Shown here piece by piece: positions 22,168 through 37,100 of a stretch of DNA of 64,000 nt. Below the pieces are notes generated by a model. The model made no database searches. It saw only the letters and a list, made by a program, of their open reading frames with translations, and was not told where the DNA came from. The stretch is from Glandiceps talaboti (Eukaryota > Hemichordata > Enteropneusta > Spengelidae), in the NCBI RefSeq assembly GCF_964340395.1, contig NC_135560.1, forward strand, positions 5,228,498 through 5,292,497, read 5' to 3'. Position numbers and translations under genes: made by a program. How positions within the stretch are numbered: position 1 is the first letter of the stretch; each line of letters begins with the position of its first letter.

Positions 22168-25100
22168 GTAGGTGATATGGCATCATTTTATAATTAATGT
22201 GTATGAAATCATATGACACGCGTTGATAATAACATTGATGATTTCATTTGACATTTATTATTGATGAGTGTAATAAGAAATTTTAGTTCCGCCAGTAAAG
22301 TTTAATACATACGTAGTGATGGATACTTTTTCGAAAAATGTGCTTTCACTAATTCATTATATAATACATATACACATGTATACATTTTTTATTTATTTCT
22401 AACATATGGTGGAACTGATTTTAAAAGGTAACCTTCTAGTTATGAGTTTATTTCCAAGTACAAAGTTCTGTTATAACTTAAGATCATTAATAGCCAATAA
22501 CATCCCAGAAATATATGCCATACATGTACATGTATATAGAGCAAAACTACATGTAAACATGTACCAATGTTAATAAAGTATGGATCAGTTTGTTTAATAT
22601 GCATACATTTGTTTTTTTGGCACAAGTATTCAAAGTATGGGATAAGATAAAAGTACTTTCTATGAATAAAAGTACTTTCTATAAATAAATGTAATCAGAA
22701 CCACACAATTTTTTTTACGCCGACATCGGTTAATATCAGTATGTCCTCTAAGACACACCAGTCAGTCACGGAAAAAGCAATTTCTTGTGACTTACCAAAT
22801 ACAGTGTTCCCCTTAGTCCTTACTATGTGGTGACTTTCCAAGAAAAATAAGTATTTGTCACTTTTTACTCCCATCAATTAGTTGAAAGGCACACCCTGTT
22901 TAGCATCACACTTTTAAAATGCTAATTTATATTCAATAAGTCAGTTAGTAACCTTGAGAATATATTTTTAAGTTTCCACTGCTCAGTCATTCAGATAATT
23001 CCTTCAAGGTTTAGCCATGTTTAATGTGTTAATAGAGTACACACATGTTTGTACACTCCACAACTGTCAAATTTGTTGCTGGTACTGTAGACGCTTAAAA
23101 CAAAATACATACAAACAAGAACAACAACCATGACAGAAGTTACAGAGAGAAAGACTTTGAATCTTATTATTTAGTATCCAGATACATACATTTATAAGTG
23201 TACATGTACAGTGTGATGTATATAAACGAGCTGAAGGCCCTATTTAGTCTACTGAATTTCATAACCTAACTACCATAGAATCTGACCTTAAAAATGATAA
23301 CAGATAATATGTACAATCGCCAGATCAGAAACCAGCCAAAATGTCACTGATTGTAAGGTGGTGACATCATGAATCTCAGAGTACATATCTGAGTATAACT
23401 ACGATATCTGAAATTATGGGACCTATATAGTAAATAAAATGGTTTTATAGTAGCCTCCTTACTACTATGATTATAAGGCACCTATACTCTTGAAAGTTGG
23501 GATTGTGAAGTAAAACCAACACAGACATGTATCATACACGTGGACACTTTCTTCTTCTACCAACCAAACAACTGACCCATCATTTTTACGATGTTGGAAT
23601 GAGAAACAGAGAATTCAAAAGTGTAACCCTAAACCCGCATGTAGAAATATCCTGAAGGCTTATTTTAGGTTTTGTGCTTGTGCATTGTACCACAGACAAG
23701 TAAGAAGACAGATTGACAACAAGCCTTCTCCCATTGTTCGAACGTAGTCTCGGGTAAACATTAATCTATTGTCATGGAAATAACTTTCCAACATGTGAAT
23801 CTGCCCGCATTCAATATAGTCTCGCATAAATAAACAAACCACACGATACTATGCGATATTTCAATGGGAAAGTTTGCTATCCTACGGACAGAATCATCAT
23901 CAAATGTAATAGATGACTTGCAATATCGGCACTTGAACTCTTGTGAACTTGAAGCCGACTCAGATCAAATATCGTTGACATGTAAACACATACCGTCTCG
24001 TGTTGTTGACTGACACTATATACATAAACATATGTTTGGCATGATGCAGGTAATTTTCCAGGTCACAGTAGACACAACACTATTGGCGTATTGCAACAAA
24101 AGTTAGTGTTGTGTCTTTTTACGTTGATTGCGACAGGGGTACATGCATGTTATGAATCAAAAAATAACAATCGACTCTCAGTACCATGCTGGAAAGCAAA
24201 ACACAGAATAAGACGACGCATTGTTTTCCAAGAAAAATTACAATCATACTGAAGATATTTTATGATGTAAAGCTAGCTTGCTGCCTTTATTAGATAAAAC
24301 ATCTTTTTCAAAGCATTTTGTATATTTTCCGTTGTACAGTTTCACTTTGATCATGGCCTCACTTGTACCACTGTTGGGTCGATGGGAACTCCGCTCCGGT
24401 AAATTGATCGGGGAACCCCGTTAACAGCTTGTGTGTTCATTTGACATGGATGATGAATGCATAGACCCTCATGTAAACGTCGGAAATGTTACGACTATTG
24501 AATAAAGAATGTACTTTTCTGACAAAAATCCCAGTGGATAGGACGAAAATCACAGAGTGTAACTTACTATAGAGCCATTAGAACACAACTTGCCCTATCG
24601 TCAGAATTTGTCGTACAGTGTGTAACAAATTCCATATTTCTGCATTTTTAAATCAAATATGTTCATTATATATCCATAATTTTGACCGTGCCAAACAAGA
24701 AAATTTTACAAGGCAATAACTCAGCTAAATCTTGCTCGATTTTCAAGCTGTTTCTGCAGAAATTGTTGGCTTTTGGTTGAAAATAACGCTATCGGACCTT
24801 TGACCCTTAGCGATGACGCAGTGCTGTTTAAACAACAAAACACCGATAGTACCCAAAGAGGGACTTCGGTAGCTTTCGGTGTAACATTGAAAGTGTGAGA
24901 AACCCTTGTAGCATTTCCAAGGCCCTCAAACAATATCCATTACCAATCTATCTTCTTGTCTGTGATTGTACACATTTCCTTTTGGCTCTCCTACCATTAA
25001 AGTGTATTTATTGTTAATCCTACTTGACAGTGACAAGGCCACAATAGCACAGACAGAATTGATCTAATAAGTTTTGGAAAAAAATGTGGCATTCATATTC

Positions 25101-28100
25101 AAGTTAGGAAACCCTACATTAATAAAGCGTCAGTAAATTCCCTCATCACAGATTTTAGTCCGATGCAGTTGTGTACACAAGTGATGAAAATACTTCATGA
25201 AGGTCACTTTTGTCATTATTTTCAAATCATAAATGTATTTTTGTTTTCTCCATTTAGATTATAGATGATCATTATCACTTTATAGACAGACGAGTTCAAA
25301 AACGATCTGTGCAAGCTACAAAGAAATTACACCATATTTTACTCGAGAAAGAACCATCGGTAAGTAAAAGTAACGAGATACAAGAAGCTTTGCAAAGTTC
25401 ATACTGACTGTGCTGTGAGCTATCTAATCTATACACAAAGTAAAGTTAAGTCATTTTTCACCATTCACTTTTTGTGCATCAAAAAAATACCGGTTACACG
25501 GAATATCAAAATATCACTAACACACTGTCAGAAGATATTGTCATATGATAGAGCTACATGCATTACTTTATGTAGTTACCATTAAAATGTGCAATATACA
25601 GTTACTTTATATACCATAGACTTGTAGATCTCATGGTCAGTGTGTTATACTGATGTTCTTATACCCTTGGTTATTATATAATGGGGTAGATCTGATGTCT
25701 CTCCTATTGCTTCCCTTTTACTGCACTGCAACATAGTATACTAAATTTATGATGGGAAGGTATCTTTGTTAGATTTTGATTAAATGTTTGCTCTTGAGGA
25801 TTTTTATAGAAACTTTCCATAAAAAAATGACAACAAAAAGGAAAAATTACAGTGGGAATCTTGATAAAATAATTTGTGAGTTCGAATAAATGTTTGCCAA
25901 CTTGTCCTTGAAAAATACTGCCTGACACTCCATAATATCACCTACTAGGTAGTAATTGGTGATTTGCAAGAATTACTGGATAATGATCATATTGAGTCAA
26001 CAAAAGTTTGAAAACCACTTTTATCATTTTATGAACAGCAACCTAAATATTTGCTGTATCTTGAAATACTGTCAATTGCTCAACTCTTTTCAATTTGCCA
26101 CTGTAATTTTATTTATGTATGTATGTAAGAGGTTATGCTTATTAGTATTACATATTCTTATTTTACTATGTTTCATTGTTGCTAGATCCAATGAGTTTCT
26201 GTGTATTTATTTATTTTTACCACCAACATATCTTTATCTCTTTATTTACATTACATGATATTTTCTGTTGTTATTGTGAAACTTAATTGTACCCCCAAAA
26301 AATCTGTCTTAATTTATATGCATGTCTGTGGTCTATGGACCTTGATTAGTTTCTAGGGATCTATTTCCATGGCCCTCACCAGAAATATTCTTTCTGTTGC
26401 TTTCAAAGATTTTTCTTCTCTGGTGGAGTAAATTTCAATTCAGTTCAATATGCGCTGTCTTTTACCAGACGTGTGTCCATAGTACAAAGATAAGATTCAA
26501 AAAATGGGCTTGTATACAAATATATTGAAATGTTATCTGTACAGCTGAAAACTAGTATTGACTCATGTATATCAGTTTATTTTCTGGTACTACAGTAGTA
26601 ATATCATGTCATGAAGTATTCACAGTCATGTTTTTACCCATTCACCCATCCACCCACTCACCTATCCACCCACCTTGTTAGCCACTACTCACAGTAAATA
26701 TTATTTTTGCTCCTAGCTGTGTGAATGTCAAATTATGATGCTTCACACAGATAATTTAAATAATAATTTTTTTTAGAATTCAGTGAAAGGCTATGAAAGA
26801 TGAATGATAACAATCAATCAATTAAGCTGTATCTTTGTATTAATAGGGTTGATTGCAATCATTAGTTTGTTACTATCGGGTAAATTTTAATAGAGTATTT
26901 TTGCATGTAATGTTGTTTCTCCAGTGTCACTGAGACAAATGTATGGTTGCAGACATGATGATCAGAGCAATGTTTTGTCTACAAATCATGTTACATGTGA
27001 AACTTAAATTTTGTTGACTTTTTAATCTTTGGTAAAAGAACACTAGCAGCATATGTGAACTATGACCCTTGACCCCATTCAGGTCATATACAGCAAGTGA
27101 TAAATTGAGTTTTTCTTGAGCCTTGACAGAGTAATGGGTTTCACGTAATGATTTCTTGGAAAATAATGGAAAAAAAGAAGGAAAAACGGCCATTTGTAAA
27201 ATTACTGAGAAATTGTAATGTTATTTGTGATTTTAATGCTATTGCCATCAGAATTCTTGAATGATCATTTTATTCATGTGTTTGAACTTTAACCCCCATA
27301 CTTAATAGGAAGATATCGATACCACAAACCAAGTAAAATGTTCTGTTTTACTTTTATAATTCTAAAACCAAATTTTAACACCAAAGAATTCAATCCTTTC
27401 TAGCAATCCTGTCCAAAATAAGATTGAGATGTTGAAAAAATTATGAACAAAACACAAAAATGTGTTCACAAAATTATGGGGGGGGGGGGGGGGGGGGGCA
27501 GATTTGACTTGTGTAGAACAAAGGAATTGTTGTGCAATTTATTTTTATTTGTATTGTAGACATATTTTTTTTTTTGAATTTGTAGATACATGATCACATA
27601 TTAATGTAAGTCTACTGACAAATGTCAACAGTGTGCCACGTCATGCATAACGTGTACTTTTTTCTACTCACAGGTCAGGTGGATTGAACAACAAGTTGCA
27701 AAGAAACGAGTAAAAAGAGATGTCGATACAAATTTTAATGACCCAAAATGGCCAATGTGGTATCTGGTACGTGGTTATTACTAAACTAGTCACACACACC
27801 CACACAAAAACACCCCAGGGATCCCAAATTCCATTATTCATTGCCATGACAACCTGTATGTGCGTCATCAATTTTATGTCACTTGAACTGAGTATACTAA
27901 AATGTCAAAAGCACCCAGTATTTTTTTTTAAAGATATCATTAAGTTAGCATAACTATACAACTAATGTTTCACCTTGTTAGTATTCATTTGAGCACATAA
28001 AACATTGCAGCATTAGATATTATTGCCTAACATTCAATTGAGGAAATTATGAGTAGCATAAGGGGCCTTGTCACTATGAGTCGAAGCCTAGCAGTGACCA

Positions 28101-31100
28101 AACCCTTATGTTATGAGTATTTTTCAACTGAATAAAGAAAAATATTGGACAATAATGTTATAATGTACAAGCCTTATACAAGAAAAAACATTGAATAATG
28201 GTGATTTTGAATGTTTTCAGTCATCAAGCACAGCTAGCCATGATGTAGATGTACATTGTCAAGATGTATGTGTAGAACAACCAGGGTATAAATCCAGTAT
28301 TTTCTGATCAAACATATACAACTTGGCATGCAAAAGTTATAATAGTTGTGTTATATCACCACTCACCTATAATTATAATATTATATTTGTTTGGCTTTAT
28401 GATAATGGAGAATTAATTTTGGAATGAGTTGTCATAATTTTAGTAATTTTGGAGAACATTCCTGTGTATTTTGCTATGTAATAGAATGCAATAAAAATTA
28501 TATTACGTAACTTTGAAAAATATATATTGTGGTCTTCTGTTGTTTCAAAGTAATTTTTCGTTAGATTTTGAAAACTCTAGTTACAAGATGAACAAACTCT
28601 AGATGAAAGGAGTCTGATATTTTGTTAAATGGATATTAATTTTGAAAGGAAACCATGACAACTATATGGTAGAATTCATCAGCATTGTAACGTAACAAAC
28701 ACACTTGTTGATTTTCAGAAAAGGAGCAATGGTCAGGATATGAATATAGAGGGTGCGTGGAAAAAAGGTTATTCAGGGAAAGGTGTGGTTGTATCCATTC
28801 TAGATGATGGTATCGAGAAAGATCATCCAGATCTGAAGAAGAACTATGTAAGTTCAAAGTTTGAGAAATATACAGCACAATACAGTACTCTGAATTGTAA
28901 GGGACTTTATCTAAGATTGTTAAATAACCCTAGAAATAAAATTCATTCATTCATTCATTCATTTAAATAAAACCTTCTCACACCTGTACAAAAATTTGAA
29001 AGTGCAAAATGAGAATGGATCATTTTGATAGCTGTTAAATTATTTCTTACCAAAGCAGTTGGTTTGATTGATTGTAGGATATATTATTTCTTACAATTTA
29101 TTTGCTGTCAAGCAAGGCGAGGTCTTTAAAGTGGCCATATATGGATGAGGATTTGGTATTTATTTTTTATTTTTTATTTACAAAACAATTTTATCATGCT
29201 TCCCTCTTGAAAAATCAATGTGAAATAACATTGACCATGTTTTAAAGTCAGTACATTGCAAAAAGCCTAAAACTGTGTAAAAAGTTTGTTATTGTATGTA
29301 TGATAACAAACATTTTGTGCATTTACATGTATTAATGTTCTGCAATTTATTGAGTTACAAAAAAGGACTTGACATATGTTGTTTCACATTGATTTTTCAA
29401 GTATGAAGCCATGATAAAATTGTTCTATAAATAAAAAATCCAAAATAAATATCCAATCCTCATCCATATGGCCACTTTAATTCAATTCAATAAACTTTAT
29501 TTAAATAGTGTAGCCCAGTTTGCCAAAGCCCATCTTCTCCAGGGCCCTCAGCCTTTAGTTATCCTGTGTTTACTTTCAATGTTTTCATTCTAGTAGATGA
29601 AATGAAATTAGAGAAGAAAGACAAGAGTATTTTAGGTAGATGATTATTTTGTGACAACTTTCTTGCGGAAAAAAAGGCTGGATACAAAGGGGGAATATGA
29701 AAATAAAGTTTGGTATAAGATAGAATTGTTAAGGTTATGCAACAGTCAGAGAAAGTCCCTAACAATAAATTGTACAGTCCTGGCACAATGTTCATCATCT
29801 CCTATATCCTGCATAAAAGTTTTACACAAAGAACATGGAATTTACATTTGCTTCTTTTTTTGGAGATTATGAAGTAGATGCAAAAGTGATACATAATTCT
29901 GAAAGTTATTGGTAAAATATTAGTATACCGGAGTTGTCAAAGTTTGAGTGGAAATCAGGGATTCTTTTTCGTATTGCTCTGACATTGAGGAAAGCAGCAG
30001 TGTTCTATGATTAACTGAGCAACCTGTACCATGTATACCCCCAAGGTATTCACAGACAGGAAGTAGAGTGCCACTGTGGCAAATTTCATTCTGTTCACTC
30101 CCGATGTACTTGCAAAAACCCATGGTGGCGGTTGTGATTCTTTTTTTTTTTTGCAAAAAACGTTTTCTTTTAATTTCCTTAGTTTTCTTGTATATAGTTT
30201 TGTATATTGATTACTGGCTAGTTTTAATACTATTCTATATTTTGTTTGCTGTTCCTTCTTAGTTTCATATTTTGTATGCTTGTAGTTTTTATGTTCTGCA
30301 CTTTGTTTGTATGTTTGGTCATTTATTTACTCCAGGACCAGGCTGCTAGTACTGATGTGAACGGTAATGATAACGATCCCACACCTCGTTATAATCCATC
30401 CAATGAAAATAGGTAGGGTAATAATAGCGGCACAGAGTCTCTCAGAAAAAGAGAAAGAGAGAGAGAATACTCAGACACCATCAATAACATAGCAACATAA
30501 CTCACCATTCCATATTGTTATTATTCTATGGCACTGGACAGGTTTCGCCAAAGGCTATTCGAGATTTGTGAGAAAAATTTGTTTTGAAAATATTTCGGGA
30601 TTACCATAAGAATGTAATCTTACATTGTGTAAATTTCACAGGACAGTGTCATCAATTATGACTTAGTTGAAATGTAATTCTGCGATTAATAATGGCACAG
30701 CAAGGACTTTATATTTCGTGGGAGTTGAGGCAATAAGGATTGTATACTAGCAATACTCCTTTGGGCAGAGGAAGTATAAAGGGCTGTACTATTTTAGGTC
30801 TGTGCCAGGGGTAATAATTGTACAATACTTTGGGCATTGTGGGTGGTATTTCAGTTATTAGAAAGTACTAAATAAATATGTACTTTGTTATCAGTATATA
30901 TTATTATAACAATTATGGCGTGAGAATTCTCTCTCTTTCTTACTGAGACAGTACAAATCACGATTTGAAGTGTGAAAAACTCTATGAGGATGATCTACCT
31001 GTATTTTAGCACTGGAAAAGAAATTTTGAAAGCTATACAGGCGATTTCGTCTAAGATTGTAAATGCTATTAAACAATATATCAAGATCGGTGAGACTGAT

Positions 31101-34100
31101 CACCAGGTTTCATGTTGAGATAGACACAATAAAGATAGCATACAGACATCTCTTACACAGTGTCTGCTCTCTATTTTGTGAATGATAAGAAAAACAAATA
31201 CAAATGGAACAAAATACAGAGCAGACACTTTTTAAGTGATGTTTGTGTTATCTGTATTGTGTCTATCTCAACATGAAACCTGGTGATCAGTCTCACTGAT
31301 CTTGATACATTGTTTAATAGCATTTGCAAGCTGAGATGAAATCTCCTGTAAAACCAACCAGAAAGTGGCGTCAGATTAAGATCAAACTACCTTTTTTGGC
31401 CAGTTTCCTTTCTCTTGTTCACAGCATTATGAAAATTCATAACATATTTTGAAAATAAAGAACATGGCATAAATAGAAAGGTGCATTATAAAATGATAGC
31501 CTAGATATTTCAAAGAGTGTATATATATAGTTAGAAATACAGATCTCATGACATCTGGTTGGCCATTTTTGTGTACAACAGCTGCTCTCTCAAAACTGGT
31601 AACATGTGGCCAAGAAATTCGATTTAAACAAACAATAGTTGATTAGCTTCTAGCTATAGAAGTATATCATCCCTATAGAGTTTTACACCAGTGTATCCTT
31701 TAGAGGATAAATGTAAGATACACTGACTATTTTAAGTATCGTTACTGACTCTATCTAGATACTAGGGCAGATCTGTGTTTCAGTCACCATGTACCAGAGA
31801 CAGGATTAACTTTATTTTTTACTCTGTACATTTCTAAAAATATGTTTACTAACAAAAATGAGTTTGCATACTTCAACTCTGTATATTTTAAAATGTCTTG
31901 GTTTTTAAAACAAACAAGTTGGCATATCAATTCAACCAAAAAAAAAATCATTAAATCGACATGTACAAGATTCATTAAAATGAGGAGTGGGGAGTCAGGG
32001 GGAGGGGCTAACAATCACAGGTACATGTGTTGTTATACAGACTGCCTTGTGTTTAGATAAAAGTAGATATTTCTTCATGTGGTGATAAGGTGTTCTGGTT
32101 TTAATTACATGCATCCTAGGACGGTCGTGCTAGTTTTGATCTAAATGGAAACGATCGTGACCCACAACCTCGCTATACAACCACCAATGAAAACAGGTTG
32201 GAAAACGGATATACCGTACTACAAAATGTCATAATCTCGATGTTCCATGTGTTGTTGATCACTTCATACACCATTCTTTTGAATTCATCATGTTGTTGGA
32301 TTTACTTTAAATTTACATTTTAAAACAAACATGTTTATGTTGACACACAAAATTCAGTGTTTCATCCAACCTGGTATTCACCGTATCCCTTCTGCATGAT
32401 TTGATTTTGTTGTTTCACTGATAATATTTATTTTATTTACATTTATAGTTCAGTGCCACACCAAAGTAATAATCGTCACCAAAGTACAATGCAACCTAGG
32501 AAGTTAACTCTTTGAGCAAGATTTTTCAGATCAATTTGCTCCTGAATTTTAAAGTTTGGGAGCAAAATGCTCCTAAAATTTAGAATTTCGAAGCAAAGTA
32601 ATAATATATAATAGAGATCTTTAATTTTTATGAAACATTCATTTTGACAAATGCTGTGTTTATCTGTTGAATACAAATTATTATCAATGCTGTTGACTGA
32701 CAATATTCATATTAATGCAAATAAAAAGTTTCCAAATTATCATCATGAAAATAGTCAATATACAAGTGGGCTTCAAATTGTGTCTGTCAAATGCAGCTAA
32801 AGTTGAAATTTCACCTTTCAAATGCCAGTAAATTTAAAATGTCACCTGCTGAATTCATGTATTGACAGAAATTCCCCTGCATTGGACCATTTTTCACCTG
32901 CAAATGCCAGTAATTACTGGCAACTTCCTTGGCTGTTACAATAATCAATCAATTTTATTTGCAATCCTTGATTTACATTTTTAAAAATGCCATATGAGTT
33001 ATCTTGACTAGTAATGAAATCACTTATCACAAGACAGTGAATTGATGTTCACATACTATCTTGCCATCATTTAACATAGGAACATCTGTTGCTACTTGCC
33101 AAACAAGTGAAGCTCATATTGACCATGGACAGTATTCAGGAGAAAGTTGTACATTTTACCTTGTCAGCATTCTAATTTGTGTGAGATACTCTCATTTTGG
33201 CAAAATTTAACTGAATGAAAATCATCATGACAACACATCAATATCAATATACATATCATAACATTCACTTGGCATGCTATTACAAGTATGTACTAGTATA
33301 ACAGACACAATATGGGTGTTTTTTCTCATTTTGTTACCAGTCCTGAGGCCAATTTACCACCCAGTCCCAAGGCAAAAACTTCCATATTGGGGCAGCAATA
33401 TGTACATGTACTACATATTGCTTGATTAATTGCTACCTCTAATCCCCTAGTGCTGATATCAAATAATTCATCACTACATAGTTGATTTTTCTGGGAATAA
33501 ATGAATATATATGTGTATATATATAGTTTTGATAGTTCTGGAACTCTTTCTTGGTTGTAACTCGGAGTTTCACGCATAGTGCGATCATCAGACAAAACAA
33601 AATTTAGATGGGGTGTGGGGTAACATTTTCAATTCTAGAATTTAAACGGACATGGTTACCCACTATTATTTTGTCATTGATAAATAGCTGGAATAATACA
33701 TCGTACACTTACAGCATATAAAAATAATCTATCACAGACTTTTATCGTTTTTTACAATTTTCTTACATTTTTCTTTAAAAATCGTAAAGCAGCTGGGGAT
33801 AAAATAACATAGTATATTATGAAATAATGAAAAGAAATTACAAACAAATATATCTGGACATAATATACATTGCACTAAAATATGTAAGTTCATTAAGTGC
33901 TCCAGGGATAATCTTAACTGTCAAAAATTGTGATGTAGTTAATTATTGTAAATCTACTTATTTTGACCGAAAAAAATATGTGTAGATACAAGAAATGGTC
34001 ATTATCTTGAAAACAAAGGTGGTGACAGTATTTTCTCTGCACTTTTTACATATTCAGATATCACTGCTTAGGTATGCAAAAGTATAAGAAAAATCTATCG

Positions 34101-37100
34101 ACTTTTTTGAATTTGACACCTCCCCCCTTAAAACAGTCCCTTGATGTCAACAAGTCCAAATTTCAAGGTGTTTTGTACTCATAGACTTCAGTTCCTAGTA
34201 TAAGCATGCATTATTGGTCTTGCATTGTACTATTGTGTTAATGGTGGTCATTATATCACTGTAAGTGGTCTGTAATGTGATGTCTTATCAACTACTTACT
34301 GCTGCTACACCAGAAGAGGCATATGTGCAGTGTGTATGTTCTGATATGATTTGTATTGATATGTTGGTAGACATGGCACACGATGTGCTGGAGAAGTGGC
34401 AGCATCAGCTGGTAATGGTATTTGTAGTGTTGGAGCTGCATTTAATGCAAACATTGGAGGTGAGTAATTTTATGCTCACCATTCACAAATCATACATCGT
34501 AATTGTAAAGAACTCTACCACCCTGTCTTGTTCTCATATCAAAGACTATTCCCCTTTGACTTTCTCCTTATAAATTGTTCTTTTGACAGTACCATTCTGT
34601 AAAATAGGCGACCCCCCCCCCCTCATGGTTGCTATACAATATTTTCATATACCCGACAATTCAAAAAAATTGTATCATCTATTCCAGTTCTCCTATAAAA
34701 AGGCTATTTCTGCCTTAGATGTTTTCTATACAAACTGGTCTTTTAATGGCTAAAAATGCAAACCGTCTGCATTTATATTTTTAGATATGAAAATATCTGA
34801 GGGTGAGACCTGTCATTGTAGAAATGCAATTACTAGTAGATTCTATTGTGATCTGTTGAACATGTCGTGCAATTGAAGCAGATTTTTATACCACAATACA
34901 AAGCCTTGTGGGCCGTAAATATCAAGATACAAAGTATTTAATCATAAAAACCATATGGAGTGTTGACAAGTACGACCTATGACCTAGTTGAAACTTGTGT
35001 GTATATAAATCCTTAACAATTCACAGTACATGTATGTGAAAATATTGTATAGAAACCTGGAATGGTGAATAGCCATGTATTTGAATAGGAAATCATAAAT
35101 ATAGAGTGTTCTTTTTGTCTCTCCTGATATGCCATAAGTAGTGGTATCTCTTCCAGTTCTCATTATGTCATGTTCGCTAGTTTTTCATATATTTCTACCA
35201 GGGTGTTTTCATGCAATGATATTAATGTATAATTTGCCATTAATAATAGTTAATACCCACATACATCTTGGCCTTTTTTGTAAAGAATATTAATTTGAAA
35301 CGTCAGCAATTGTACTTACTGATAAGGACTGTTTTACTCATTACTTCATCAGTAATTTGCCATTTATAGGTTTTAAATGATATTATGCATGGATTACTAG
35401 ACGACAATCTGATTAAAATCTGACGTGTGAAAGCGGCTAGATGTCTTTATTTACCTCTATTTCCATTGCTTTGTGTCATTTGTTTTGTTTTGAGCAATTC
35501 GCCAGAAGGTGGTGAATCACCCAGAACAAAACAAATAAAAACTAAACAAACAACACAAAGCGATGGAAAATAGAGGTAAATAAAGACATCGAGCTGCTTT
35601 CACCACGTCAGATTTTAATCAGAATGACTAGTAGATGAATACATTAATAATTACTTGATTTGATTTGATTCTAGGTGTTCGTATGTTAGATGGTGATGTA
35701 ACTGATGTTGTAGAAGCCAAATCTCTAAGTCTCAATCCACAACACATTGATATTTACAGTGCCAGTTGGGGTCCAGATGATGATGGCAAAACAGTGGATG
35801 GACCAGCAAAACTGGCTAAAAAGGCTTTCATTGATGGTGTTACCAAGGTAACAACATCCTGCTGGGTTCTAATTTCATCTTTGATATGTTTATCAAATTA
35901 TTAACTTACAAACTGTAACGGGTATGAACCTGTTGCTTTATGAAATTAGTATAATTTTCTGTAAATTCGTCAGTAAAAAATGTAACATTTACAGAATAGA
36001 GTACAATACTAGACATTTACTGTTGTAAATATTATATGACAGAACCCCAAGTATGGTGTACTCTTATATCACAATCTATATCCATGTCATGCCAGATCAA
36101 ACCCAGGTCAATTCTCTATTTCTTTTTCTGACACAAAACTTTGGAATGACATGATCACTGTAAACATAAAATGTATTAATTCTTTATTGTTTCAAACAAA
36201 TCTCCAAGCAACATCCACTGATGCGGTATAACTGATCAACTGTATAGTTGTAATTTTAATCATGTGTACATAATACATTATATATTTTGAGTCATATTGA
36301 GTACCTTGCTGTGAATTTCTGTATATAAATATGTAAGGGGACAGGCTCAGACTAGCTGGAAGCTATTTCCTGACTCCCCATTGACCCACTGTTATATTTA
36401 TTTGGGGTAAATAAATAAACCAATAAACTGATTTACATGTTTTCTAGGCAATAGTTTCATGAGTATAGTGAGTAATAGTCCAGCAGAAAACAACCCAAGT
36501 ACAAATACCCCAAGTAAACACACTGGCACTCACATGGCTTGGGGTTCTGTTATGTTTATCTGGAACAGCAAATTTCCATAAAAATGACACTGTGATCACA
36601 TGATTTTTGTGTAGAACGAATAATTGCATCCTCATTTGCATATCATTTGCATGCAGATATTTTGGTTATGGAATGAGAAAGGGGTCATTAATCTCAAATA
36701 TGTTGCCAGGACAATTTTCTCATTTCATTACTCATTTGATTGATTATTTGAAATTATGTAATAATTTGCATACTTGATTGATGGTGTATTAATTAGGTGA
36801 TATTTAGCAAGAAGTGAGCTAATTAGAACATTCATATTCAGATTGTGGAATTTCATATTTAGATTTTGAAATGGTGTCAGATGGTGTGTAACCAACCTGT
36901 TACAATGTTTGTTTTCTTGAATTACAGGGACGTGGTGGTCTTGGTTCTATCTTTGTATGGGCGTCCGGTAACGGTGGTCGTTCACACGATAGTTGTAACT
37001 GTGATGGCTATACTAATAGTATTTATACACTGTCTATTAGTAGTACTACAGAACATGGTGCTATTCCATGGTATTCTGAGAACTGTTCATCTACACTGGC

